NCBI GenBank assembly: GCA_023897205.1
Contig: JAHWDD010000038.1
Location: 5,579-43,292 of the forward strand
Origin: Exophiala sp. HKRS030
Lineage: Eukaryota; Ascomycota; Eurotiomycetes; Chaetothyriales; Herpotrichiellaceae
Length of the DNA stretch: 37,714 bases
Direction of reading: 5' to 3'
Both the position numbers and the translations under genes were made by a program. Positions 29,753 to 37,714 of this stretch are shown here, in pieces. How positions within the stretch are numbered: position 1 is the stretch's first letter; the number at the start of each line of letters is the position of its first letter. The notes under the pieces were generated by a model. It saw nothing but the letters and a program-made list of their open reading frames with translations. It ran no database searches and had not been told where the DNA came from.

Positions 29753-30775
29753 TTAGCACATTTTTCGACACTTGGCGACTGCCTTGATCGTCTCCTCGCA
29801 ATTCAGGTCGAAATCCGTGGTCCAGTGTCTGATCCGGTTCATTATATGCTCGGTTGTCTCCAGATGGCGGTCCCGGCCGAAGATTGTGTCAAGAAACGCA
29901 ATTGCTCCTTCCTTACCCATCTTCCCTGCGCCGTTACGCTTGATAACTCTTAGCATGGGGTATTTGCAGTCTTTGATGAGATTTTTGAACTTATTCCACA
30001 TCCTGTGGCCACTGAGAATGAAGTCCTCGACGGTTTCGCGTTTGTCGAGGTTACGGATGCGATCGACGCACTCCTGGGCTAGCTTCATCTTGCCCGCAAG
30101 TTTGATCAAAAGCAGCCACAAATCCCCCGCCATATCAGCCATTGGAGTAGAGGCGCCATGGTGGAAGGCCGCCCAGTCATAGACCCACTTGCCCAACGAG
30201 TTGGCATCGAAGACACTTCCCAATAGGATAACAGGCTCCTCTGTTTGATCCCAGTGCTTGATGGAATACCCGGAAGGAATTTCGGCGCCGACAGAGTCTG
30301 CTTCGGTTGCTTGCCTTGTTGGTGCACTTTGCGAGGAGTAGGCAGTCCTGGATCGATATGATTGCCCATCGACATTCTGCTCGTGCTCATAGTAAGAGCC
30401 AGGCCTGGCACATGGGTCTTCCTTACGATCTCCGTAGCCGTACCTAGGGTCTTCGTCGTCGTAGATATGGACATAATTCTTTCGCCCTTGAGATGATGAA
30501 TTGTATGCCAACCCGTCAAACACATCGTAGCGGTCGCGCTCCCCGGCTCTGTTCATTGTTCCATGTATAAACACCTTCTTTCTTTTCGTACCGCAGCGTG
30601 CAGGTAAGGGTGAGGAGTCTAGACTAAAGATCGTGTGTTGTTCTTCGGGCAAGCAATAGTCGCGAGTCATTCGACTTTGGCCTCGTAACTGATTCTCCTG
30701 TAAATGGCAGGCTCCACACGGTGAGTTATTGTAAAAGGTGCCCTGCTGAAATATCACTGTAGGATAGTAATTCAT
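29753..30775 (-). CDS. Conserved fungal protein, 340 aa, function unknown
   Basis: Single open frame. Residues 165-335 match, from memory, a multicopy Pezizomycotina family often labelled vegetative cell wall protein gp1 without functional support: EIPSGYSIKHWDQTEEPVIL, GSVFDANSLGKWVYDW, FHHGASTPMADMAGDLWLLL, IFGRDRHLETTEHIMNRIRH. The conserved part is predicted all-helical, with no signal peptide or membrane helix, so the cell-wall label is doubtful. The N-terminal 160 residues are low complexity (Y, D, R, S rich) and variable in the family. A TATAAAA box lies 158 bp upstream of the ATG. An internal Met at 74 is another possible start. The reading frame is undamaged. Confidence 0.8.
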   Translation of the reverse strand: MNYYPTVIFQQGTFYNNSPCGACHLQENQLRGQSRMTRDYCLPEEQHTIFSLDSSPLPARCGTKRKKVFIHGTMNRAGERDRYDVFDGLAYNSSSQGRKNYVHIYDDEDPRYGYGDRKEDPCARPGSYYEHEQNVDGQSYRSRTAYSSQSAPTRQATEADSVGAEIPSGYSIKHWDQTEEPVILLGSVFDANSLGKWVYDWAAFHHGASTPMADMAGDLWLLLIKLAGKMKLAQECVDRIRNLDKRETVEDFILSGHRMWNKFKNLIKDCKYPMLRVIKRNGAGKMGKEGAIAFLDTIFGRDRHLETTEHIMNRIRHWTTDFDLNCEETIKAVAKCRKMC

Positions 30776-30932
30776 CTTGGTCGAGTGCGCCCTTGTGTGC
30801 TCACTGTTGCCGGTTACTTTCTGTAGTAAGTGACGGTATCAAGTGAGTTAAAGATGGAGTTTGTCAGCAGCATAAAGGCTACGAAAAACGTCCCTAGGTC
30901 AGATGTGCGTTTGACCTCCCCAACCTCTTCCA

Positions 30933-30939
30933 TTTTATA
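30933..30939 (-). promoter_or_regulatory. TATA box of the 340-aa gene
   Basis: TATAAAA on the minus strand, 158 bp before the start codon at 30775, a plausible distance for a fungal core promoter with a leader. Confidence 0.4.
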
Positions 30940-30944
30940 TGCTG

Positions 30945-31700
30945 GTGGGCGAGCTGATCCACCTGCATATGTGATCCTGCATTGACAGCTCATTGGGTTA
31001 AAGCATTCGTGCGACAGTGGTGCCAGAATATGCCCAACACCTTGCCTCCTATCGTTACCTGCAAGGGTGTCAGAGCTGAGGCTTGGAACCCGCCACCCAA
31101 CACATTTATCTAGATACTTTGGCACTGAAACCATTGCAGTACAACGGTACCCATCCTTCAGTCCAATTCATGGTTTGACGGATAATGTACTGACTCGAAG
31201 TGACGACCAAGGCCGTCCTGGCAATGAAAAGCAAGCATTGATGCCAGATTCATCATTTCGAAGGAAGAACGGTCTAACGGTGAGAGCCACCAGCCTAGAT
31301 CGAAGGATCCAGAACCCACTATAGTCAGGCTCATGCCAAAGCCATCCATCTTTTTGGTCGTCTTTTCTCCTGCCTACCACCGAACAAGAAACAGGATCTT
31401 CTCAGGACAGCACGGACCTAGAGCTTTGTCCGTAGAGCCAGGGTAATATGACGTTAGTGAGTTACTGCAACCGAACCTGGACCAGCGTTGGAGGATGTCT
31501 CCGTAATTTCAATATCAGTCGGTGTCACAGTGGCACCTTATCAGTGTGTTCTATTGACCACTCTTAGACAACCTTCCTTTGCTGTATTTGTCATAGCAGA
31601 GCCTTAACCACTATGTAAGTCCGCACTTATGTCGGCAAGGCAAAAGTCGAGTACATCCGGAAAAGCATATCTTGAACAAAATCGACCTCCCGTCCAAACC
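30945..31700. other. No gene seen
   Basis: Only short overlapping frames on both strands (for example 31067-31380), with no recognised domain. Confidence 0.4.
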
Positions 31701-31707
31701 GCCTTGA

Positions 31708-32246
31708 TTAGGACTGTTTCTGGACAATAAGCTCAGGCCTGTTGTACCGGCTACATCGTGGTGGAGGTTTGTAGTCAACAAAGTTGGGCTGGAGAGGACC
31801 ATCGAATTTCGCATGGAAATGAGTACGGTCTGACCGGCGTGATGGCGTTTGGGTGGGGGCCCGAGAATCGTCCACTTTCCTCGGATTTCGAAGCTTTTTG
31901 ACCTGTTCCGCAGGAGGATCTACCTCGCGCCGAAGACCTTTCCTGATTTCTTCATATAACTGCTCGTTCAATTCAATGGCATCGGTGTGATCATGCCTGA
32001 CTCCATGCTGGGTAAATGGGTTTATAAAGTCATCGACCCATGTAGCTTCTTGGATATGTTCCCAAATGCGCGAGAGATGTTGGTGGCCTGCCGATCTACA
32101 AGATTAGGTGAAGTTATAACCACTTAGTGATCTACTCACCTATCCTTGAAGGTGCCGCCGTCGAGAGTGATCTTCCCGCCGTGATCTTCACGTTGCCCAC
32201 AAAGTTGGGAGACGTTTTCGCTTGGTCGTGTCATTGATGTGGTCAT
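31708..32246 (-). CDS. Hypothetical two-exon protein, 164 aa
   Basis: Exons 32246-32140 and 32095-31708 join in phase across a 44-nt intron (donor GTGAGT, acceptor TTGTAG). The start is MTTSMTRPSENVSQLCGQRE. Helical, charged text follows (LSRIWEHIQEATWVDDFINP, AIELNEQLYEEIRKGLRREV) and the end is proline- and arginine-rich (PNFVDYKPPPRCSRYNRPEL). No membrane segment, signal peptide or known domain. The clean splice junction and uniform coding text make a real gene likely. Confidence 0.6.
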
Positions 32247-32374
32247 GAAGAAATTCGGCGACAATGTAAGTGGAGATGACGACAATAAAACCAGCAGCGG
32301 ATTGCTTAATTGTACGGCGGAGAAGCAAACTCTGGGATCTCAGGGCGCATGGAAATTTACGCGATGGCCTTCAG

Positions 32375-32422
32375 CGACCAGGGTGCGAATGCGACAACAT
32401 ATTTGACTGGACGATTCAGAAA
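32375..32422 (+). pseudogene. Casein kinase 1 C-lobe relic
   Basis: Sixteen codons read RPGCECDNIFDWTIQK, against [16 protein letters not shown] at the same place in the intact kinase gene at 21869-22971 (10 of 16 identical). No other kinase motif was found nearby, so this is an isolated fragment of a second CK1-like copy. It abuts a copy of the dispersed repeat at about 32559. Confidence 0.55.
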
Positions 32423-32558
32423 CACGGAGGCTGGAACCCGGAATCAAGAAGACATCCAAAGTGGCCGACAAGTCGAAAAACGGCCGACACAAGGGTAAAT
32501 GTGACTGAGCAAGCTCATTTTCTTTACGAAGCTGAAGCCGAGGCCATGCCTGACACGT

Positions 32559-32625
32559 AACTGGAAGGATGCTGTAATCGAACGTCGAGTGCCAACCCAT
32601 TCCTGGGCAGTAACACCGACAGGAG
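32559..32625. repeat. Dispersed repeat, copy 1 (short)
   Basis: ACTGGAAGGATGCTGTAATC and the following bases (CGTCGAGTGCCAACCCATTC, GCAGTAACACCGACAG) match 34832-34890 with scattered substitutions and 1-base gaps. No terminal repeats or coding content are seen. Confidence 0.55.
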
Positions 32626-32639
32626 AATGCGGAGTGTCA

Positions 32640-33460
32640 AAGACAGATCATTGGGTGGTATGGTATGGCCACGTCACTATCGAGGACCCTTGCACACCTT
32701 GTGGCGGACTCATTGGCCCATAGAATGCCTCACCTGTGAGGAGGCTGGTTGAGGCGTGTCTGATGATCTCTCGGACCACCGCCCTTCTATGGTGATAGAA
32801 GTTGGGCGCCCCATCAGCCCTATCAATATAAAGCACCGAAAAATACGATTTGATATCGTTGGTTTATATTCTGTCCCTTGGGGGTCCGAGAATCTGCTTT
32901 TCCGACGCAATGTTTGTTTCGCGAATCCCTGTATTCTTTACTTCCACGATCATAGGTTGTATAGGAAGTACGCTAGTTTCTTCCAAAAGTTCAAGTCGAT
33001 AGTGAGTACCAACGAGCATTTCTTCAGAACCAGGTACACCCTGTGGCCAAGATAACCTGAAACCATCTTGGTGACATTTTCAAGCTAACATGTAATAGAC
33101 CCCGGCTTCCAATGATCATATCATCGAATGGATGGATGAGGAGCAGCCGATTCGATCACAGAATGGGCCGGACCATACAAACTGCCTCATTTCCGAGAAT
33201 CAGGCGCACCGGCCCGCTGGATGAGAAGCATTGGTACGTATGAGCCATTGGTTTCGCAGGGTCAATCCCGTTGACCAAATCAGTGATTGCTCTACCACTC
33301 TTCCGGAGTCAACTGTCCTAGGGCTCTACGGTCATGCTCCAGGAACCCCTACACTTAAGAAGTCTGGTAGCTAAATCCCTTATCATAATGAAAACATCGC
33401 ATTGTTCGCACGTTGCCCTTTCGCCCCGCCTACTACATTGAGATAGCGTTGGCGAGCACT
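32640..33460. other. No supported gene
   Basis: A 99-codon plus-strand frame (32756-33055) and a minus-strand stretch around 33180-33310 (ITDLVNGIDPAKPMAHTYQC) look partly protein-like, but neither has a start, splice sites or a known family. Confidence 0.3.
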
Positions 33461-33466
33461 TTCTGC

Positions 33467-34108
33467 TTAATGTTCAACTTCATCAAAATGCCGTTTCGCG
33501 ACTCGTGGCGTCCGCGAGCATCCCCCTTTCGTAAGGTCGTAGTCGATTGTACGATCATGACATGGTTGAGGGGCTTCTCCAGCCGGTAGGTTCTGTTCTG
33601 CCAGATCTTGGACGGTAGACGGTTGCTGTTGAACTTCCAGGTCACCAACAGTAGTATGATCATCATGAGGGATCCAAGCGGAATCATGGGTCAAGTGCTC
33701 AACATGGTCATTAAAGCCGAGCGCGTATGGTTGTGGTTCATAGTCCAGGTAGACGTGATTCGCTTCAAGTGGCGCTGCCGGCCAGGTCGGTGAAGGAACG
33801 GGTAGATAGCAACTTGATCTGTCCCGTAGAATATTGATAATCTTGTTGACCTTCCCCTGCACAGCAATCATACTGTCTCTGGCTTCGTCGAGGACATAGT
33901 TTAACTTGGCTAAGTCTGTCTGGACACCCGCAAGTAGATGTAGCATGTCCTGCTGTGAAGAGGGGAAAGCTCGTGGTGGAGTCGTGCCCCGCGGAGAAGG
34001 GGAAGAGGCGGTAGTCTGAGCATATTCTGACCCTGCAGAAAATTATTGGTTGACAGAATCCGGTGTTGGATCTTCAGTGGCGCTCACGCCATGGTGTGTC
34101 GTATTCAT
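33467..34108 (-). pseudogene. Hypothetical protein, possibly with an in-frame stop
   Basis: From ATG at 33946 a 159-aa frame reads MLHLLAGVQTDLAKLNYVLD and continues, with an N-terminal helical part and a proline-rich, acidic remainder ending KRHFDEVEH. Upstream in the same frame further convincing text (SEYAQTTASSPSPRGTTPPR) extends back to a TAA at 34043-34045. Beyond that lies MNTTHHGVSATEDPTPD from an ATG at 34108. Either the gene starts at 33946 and is intact, or the stop has broken a longer gene. The family is unrecognised. Confidence 0.4.
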
Positions 34109-34635
34109 GACAGGCAAAATCCTTCGGAGAAGATAAAATGGTACAAATAACACTGAATTTACCAGAAGGCGAGAGACGAGACGACAAGATAGGGGATCTC
34201 CTTCCCTTTTAACCAGAATCGTCGCAGAAAGTCTGGGTGACGAGGGGGCTAAATCCAATAGCAACCTTAATTGGACATTATTGAGGTGGCAGGCCCGGAA
34301 TGGTTTTCTTTCAAGTGGGCTTGCTTGGGCGAGTGGCAAGATACACCACCTGCGACGACGCCGCGCGATTGATCGGCGTTTTGGACGTTGTCATCGCCAA
34401 TAGCCTCCTGTAGTCGCGCGGCTTCGAAACAAAAACAGGTCAAGTAAAAGAGACCATCGGCTTCTGTTCTCCGATTGGCCCCTAATACGGGCGTGCGGCC
34501 AAACAAACCAGTCGGCAGCCTTGTTTGAAAAGATGGCTCTCCCAATACGGACAGTCTCAGAGACATTGCAGAAGCATAGCGACATGATGCAAGCCTGACC
34601 CCTAAGAATCGTTTGCATCGGACGAGAGGCAAGGA
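34109..34635. other. No gene seen
   Basis: Minus-strand frames of 80-160 codons without recognisable motifs; part of this sequence borders the dispersed repeat. Confidence 0.35.
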
Positions 34636-34639
34636 CAGG

Positions 34640-34890
34640 GCACCACGAAGCCACCAGATGGTGAAGCCCAGGGTGTGACCAAGGCAGCTCGCCGAAAGAG
34701 GGGAAGATATGCTCAACAGGGGGATCGAGAGGATCCTAGACATGCCGGCGATGGCTGACAGTTATTCCCGCTCTTCTCGTATACATCTGAAATGCCGGTG
34801 GCCGAATCCCAGCATCGGTGCCTCTTGCGGAACTGGAGGATGGCTGTTATCGATCGTCGACAGCCAACCATTTCGCGGGCAATAACAGCG
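34640..34890. repeat. Dispersed repeat, copy 2 (longest)
   Basis: Shares with copy 3 the blocks GCCCAGGGTGTGACCAAGGC, GGGGATCGAGAGGAT, ACATGCCGGCGATGGCT, GCCGGTGGCCGAATCCCAGC and CCAACCATTTC, in the same order. Its end (from about 34832) also matches copy 1. The copies are well diverged. No coding motif or terminal inverted repeat was found, so the repeat class is unknown. Confidence 0.7.
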
Positions 34891-35985
34891 AAAGCGTGAG
34901 GCGGGAAGCGTCCAAGGCCGATTATTGGCTGGTATTAGCGATCACGTTTGTGTCGAGGGTCTGAAAAAGGGTGTTGAGCTACTCCCAAAGAAGGCGCTTT
35001 CCCTGCACACTATCCCCAGCCACGTCCTCGGGCGCTGCTCTGTTAGCTTGCGCGACGCCAGGAAAACCCAGCGGAGCAAGGCGGCGTCCCAAAACCTGTA
35101 CGCCGGCACCGGGAGGCTGGAGGCAGTGGTCAAGAGCTCACGATTGGCAACTCAAAAACACTTCAATAAGACCACAGTTAGGCCCGACTAGACGCTTGAA
35201 GATCCATGCATGAGTGTCATTGATTTTACCACGGCTAACCACTCCTGCAGCTTCTTACATGGTCGCCATCCCTTGCCGGTATCAGTCGCCCAAATGGCTC
35301 AATCTAAACCATTTTCACGTACTGTCACTATCCCTCCATCGCGATCAGTAGATCAATGATCCCTTGGTCCCTTAAATCCCGGTATCTGACCGTCTGTCTG
35401 ATCTTCCGTAAAGGGCGGAACGATGTGCTCTCCAGTCACATTATGAGCAATAGCGAGTTCCTTATTGACCCTGGCGCAAAGTCCAGTGCTAGCGTGCGCC
35501 ACAAGCACTTTTCTATCTAGATGGACAGTAAATAATGATGAACGTCAGCTCGTTTAACCTTCCTAGGAGGATTACATGAATCCGGTCTTGGCCACCACTT
35601 TCCCCGGGCGACACTGGCCAATCACAAAACACGCCTGAGGGAGCCTTAGTGGGTAGAGTCAAGGACAGTCCTTTCAAGACGACGCTACGAAGCCAATAGA
35701 ACGGGTGCAGAAGTCGCCAATTCAGGTTGCATCAATCATCGAGGGACACTTTTGGCCTGAGTTTCTCCAGGCATCTGAAGTACGGAAAAGCGCTTGCTGC
35801 CGAATCAATCAACAGCATCAGCTGTTCTCACTCAGTCTTTGTTCCCAATCAAGCTGTCATGACCTGGTAACATGAGACATTCTTGCATCATAACACCTGA
35901 TAGCGAGGGGAGCCTTTAAGATGTCGCAAAGCAAGGCACTCGCCGGTTTCTGGTCCAACCACCAACGTTTTTCTTCCATTGCCTT
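34891..35985. other. No gene seen
   Basis: GC-richer segment at 34960-35140, then featureless sequence. A short minus-strand frame at 35857-36051 overlaps the promoter of the next gene and is disregarded. Confidence 0.4.
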
Positions 35986-35989
35986 AGAG

Positions 35990-35996
35990 TATAAAT
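35990..35996 (+). promoter_or_regulatory. TATA box of the small cysteine-rich gene
   Basis: TATAAAT, about 130 nt before the end of the first leader segment, followed by the CT-rich and CAA-rich sequence usual at fungal transcription starts. Confidence 0.55.
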
Positions 35997-36120
35997 GGCC
36001 CAGCTCCTGGAGCTTTCGTTCGGTTGACACACTCTCCAGCTCCCTCGTCAAGACCGTCGCCGATCCAACAAAACAGTATCCATTTTGATAGCCCTCTTCT
36101 CAAACTTCTAAATTGACACG

Positions 36121-36163
36121 GTAAGCTTCCGAACTTTTACAGTCTACGTACTAATACAAATAG
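36121..36163 (+). other. Leader intron
   Basis: 43 nt, GTAAGC donor, near-perfect TACTAATA branch, ATAG acceptor placed directly before the ATG at 36164. No ATG occurs in the leader just upstream, so it is read as a 5'UTR intron. Confidence 0.6.
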
Positions 36164-36328
36164 ATGTGTTTATACGACTCTTGGAGGTGCAGTAAATGCA
36201 GGCGTGTTTATCGGACTACGCTTAGTCACAACTGCGGAGGCCGCCACGCAATATCCGATACCAATTCGACAAGACATTTCGGAATCTGCTCAACCTGCAG
36301 CCTTCCAACTCCTCCGGCTTCTGATTAG
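36164..36328 (+). CDS. Small cysteine-rich protein, 54 aa
   Basis: Encodes MCLYDSWRCSKCRRVYRTTL, then SHNCGG and GICSTCSLPTPPASD. Two CxxC knuckles (C9-x2-C12 and C42-x2-C45), with C2 and C24 between and around them, suggest a zinc-binding miniprotein. The opening MCLY plus a W-x-C-x2-C pattern resembles a set of very small fungal proteins of unknown role (recalled, not searched). No signal peptide is visible, so a secreted effector is unlikely. The TATA box, leader and intron in the correct order support expression. A purine-rich repeat lies in the probable 3'UTR. Confidence 0.6.
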   Translation: MCLYDSWRCSKCRRVYRTTLSHNCGGRHAISDTNSTRHFGICSTCSLPTPPASD

Positions 36329-36398
36329 AAGTTCAACGAGCCATCCTACGGTGAGATATGTCACTTGGTTAGCAGCACAAGGGGCTAGAGTTCATAGA

Positions 36399-36455
36399 AG
36401 TGAAGGAGGTAAAGGAGGTGAAGGAGGGTGAAGGAGGTGAAGGAGGAAGGTGAAA
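36399..36455 (+). repeat. Purine-rich imperfect tandem repeat
   Basis: Six to seven imperfect units of GAAGGAGGT (9 bp), almost free of pyrimidines except the T of each unit. Lies just 3' of the small cysteine-rich gene. Confidence 0.85.
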
Positions 36456-36689
36456 GGCAGTTCAGGAAACGTCGCGAGATCTCGCAAATTTTGATAACGA
36501 GGATTGTCTAAGGTCAATGATTGAATTCTCTTCCTCTTATCAACAATCTTCCTTTGGCCCCCGGGTCTATCCAGCCCTTTTTCCCGGGATGAAGTCGGTC
36601 CGCTTCATCTCTAAGAAGGAGCTTCTAGAAGGGATTATCCATTGGTCTGACCAAGAGCCCAATGGTTGCGAGGAGAGGACACGCCGATG

Positions 36690-36870
36690 CCATCAGACTG
36701 TGGAGCCCAAGATGTGACCAACGCAACTCGCCTCAAGAGGAGATATTATTTTCAACAGGGGATCGAGAGGATTGACATGCCCAGCGATGGCTCTTGTATG
36801 GAAAGGCCGGTGGCCGGATCCCAGCATCCGTGCTTCTTGCTCAGCTGAACGTGGGCCAACCATTTCAAGT
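36690..36870. repeat. Dispersed repeat, copy 3
   Basis: Same orientation as copy 2, with matching blocks GCCCAAGATGTGACCAACGC, GGGGATCGAGAGGAT, GCCCAGCGATGGCTC, GCCGGTGGCCGGATCCCAGC and CCAACCATTTC. Some internal sequence of copy 2 is missing between the third and fourth blocks. Confidence 0.7.
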
Positions 36871-37082
36871 TGGTGCAGGAATTCAGTCTAGAACGTTTAG
36901 GCCGACGTGCTTGGGAGACCGCCTTCCACAAGAGCAGACATGGTTTTAACCAATCTCTAAGCAGCCTGTGGTCATGTCCAACAGTATCACTACTTCCCGA
37001 CAGCTCGTCACTATCGGCCAGTAATGGAGTGAGCAGCAACACGGTGGCATTGAAACAATTGTTCTCAGCACTCTGATTCAGC

Positions 37083-37370
37083 ATGGCGAGAAAGCGCCAA
37101 AACGAGTGGTGGGAAATAACAACCACCCTCCACAATGCAGACCCGATCCGCTGGCAGTTGTCGCAGAAGCATGCGCTGTACCTGTCACCCAATCACCACA
37201 ACAAATATCCGGGATCCTCAGATCTCTATGAAATGAATATCCAACGAGGCCAACTAATCCAGATGAGTCATGCAACAAGCGACGCCCCTCCTCGGTTCTT
37301 CTCGTCGATAGCAACAGAATTACTTGTGGGGAATGATTATCCTACAAAACCTTTGTCCTTCGTATGACTC
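37083..37370 (+). pseudogene. Patatin-like phospholipase fragment
   Basis: A 94-codon frame reads KYPGSSDLYEMNIQ, then MSHATSDAPPRFFSSI, which resembles the ATSAAPxFF block of patatin-like phospholipases, followed by ELLVGNDYPTKPL in the place of the usual DGG-x-NNP end with its catalytic aspartate. The upstream part with the GxSxG serine motif is absent and the DGG motif is altered, so it cannot be active. Patatin domains occur alone and as N-terminal domains of fungal NLRs, so this may be another NLR relic. The similarity is short. Confidence 0.45.
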
Positions 37371-37483
37371 TCCGCTCTCCAGTGCAATGGACAGCTTTGT
37401 ATCGTGTTCGGAAGTAATTATCATTCTCTTCATTAGCATAATCTCAAATCAGTATTGAGTATGTTCAGGGCAGGACTCCCCAA

Positions 37484-37714
37484 ATGTCCACCGAGCCATC
37501 TTCAACTGACTGCAAATATTGCGGAGGAGCGTTTCACTCCAACTACTGGCAATGCCCTACAGATGCTGGCTCCTTCCGGCCCTGTTGTGGAGCCTACAAG
37601 AAGAAGCCCCATATGTCGAAACGATCAGACGAAACGAAAAAGGCTTGCGAGCACGAGGACAAAAGAGAATCACGGCTTTCTAGCAGTACATTTGTGTCGC
37701 CTAAAGTGGCTACA
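37484..37714 (+). CDS. Cysteine-rich ORF, cut by the window edge
   Basis: Starts MSTEPSSTDCKYCGGAFHSN and stays open to the last base (77 codons). CKYC, a Cys-Pro, then FRPCCGAYKKKPH give a compact cysteine-rich N-terminus that may bind zinc; a lysine- and glutamate-rich linker follows. The upstream leader is AT-rich. The family is not recognised and the C-terminus lies outside the window. Confidence 0.5.
   Translation, partial: MSTEPSSTDCKYCGGAFHSNYWQCPTDAGSFRPCCGAYKKKPHMSKRSDETKKACEHEDKRESRLSSSTFVSPKVAT

Noticed and set aside
28245..30775. Shared YPTVIF motif between a minus frame at 28.4 kb and the start of the 340-aa protein
   Set aside because: The first is antisense to the SET domain; six residues alone are chance similarity.
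32756..33055. 99-codon plus-strand frame as a gene
   Set aside because: No known domain, no supporting splice or promoter signals, and equally long frames overlap on the other strand.
33289..33298. tRNA-like D-arm (GTGGTAGAGC on the minus strand)
   Set aside because: No matching acceptor stem, anticodon arm or T-loop could be paired around it, and the surrounding minus-strand text looks protein-like.
1..37714. Starship-type giant transposon
   Set aside because: Patatin and NLR relics are common cargo, but no DUF3435 tyrosine recombinase or element boundary is visible in this window.

Overview
The window looks like nuclear DNA of a filamentous ascomycete (Pezizomycotina). Introns are short (43-107 nt), with GTRNGT-type donors and CTRAY-type branch sites just before the acceptor. 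The proteins belong to families expanded in Dothideomycetes and Eurotiomycetes. No species can be named from the sequence. It has the character of an accessory region: gene-poor, rich in broken genes, with multicopy families, mini-satellites and a diverged dispersed repeat. There are no rRNA genes, tRNA genes or CRISPR arrays, and I found no intact transposase or reverse transcriptase.

Layout. 1-7.1 kb holds decayed coding remnants and one intact gene (2905-4026) with a histone-H1-like lysine-rich tail. 7.1-8.6 kb carries a fragment of the nucleoside-phosphorylase-like domain of a fungal NLR and a broken coiled-coil/RING gene. 9.5-11.6 kb holds an intact ubiquitin C-terminal hydrolase (UCH-A) facing a broken ankyrin gene (Ank-A). 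12-15 kb holds small hypothetical genes and a remnant. 15.6-19.3 kb is the mirror image of the UCH/ankyrin pair: an intact five-exon, 893-aa ankyrin protein (Ank-B) facing a broken UCH (UCH-B), whose catalytic cysteine codon reads TGA. 20.0-20.8 kb is an intact tandem-RING gene. 21.1-23.0 kb has a sugar-transporter tail fragment and a three-exon casein-kinase-1-like gene. 23.3-25.3 kb is a DUF7924-like gene with a PD-(D/E)XK-type E-x-K motif. 25.9-26.9 kb is a Myb/SANT gene killed by two stop codons. 27.8-29.4 kb has a CXC-SET gene that may run into a BAH domain. 29.7-32.2 kb has two intact hypothetical genes. From 32.3 kb to the end there are relics (casein kinase 1, patatin-like), three diverged copies of a dispersed repeat, a 54-aa cysteine-rich gene with a TATA box and leader intron, and the start of another cysteine-rich ORF cut by the window edge.

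The main theme is ubiquitin. A convergent UCH-ankyrin pair is present twice in inverted orientation, and each copy has lost a different member: A keeps the UCH and B keeps the ankyrin protein. A RING gene sits divergently upstream of each UCH (broken at A, intact at B), although the two RING proteins do not look like close relatives. One working deubiquitinase, one RING candidate E3 and one large ankyrin protein therefore survive, spread over both copies. Joint function is inference. A second, weaker theme is chromatin and nuclear function: CXC-SET/BAH, Myb/SANT, the H1-like tail and the nuclease-like DUF7924 gene. Most recognised in-frame stops replace a probable TGG, CAG or CAA codon, as expected from C:G to T:A transitions.
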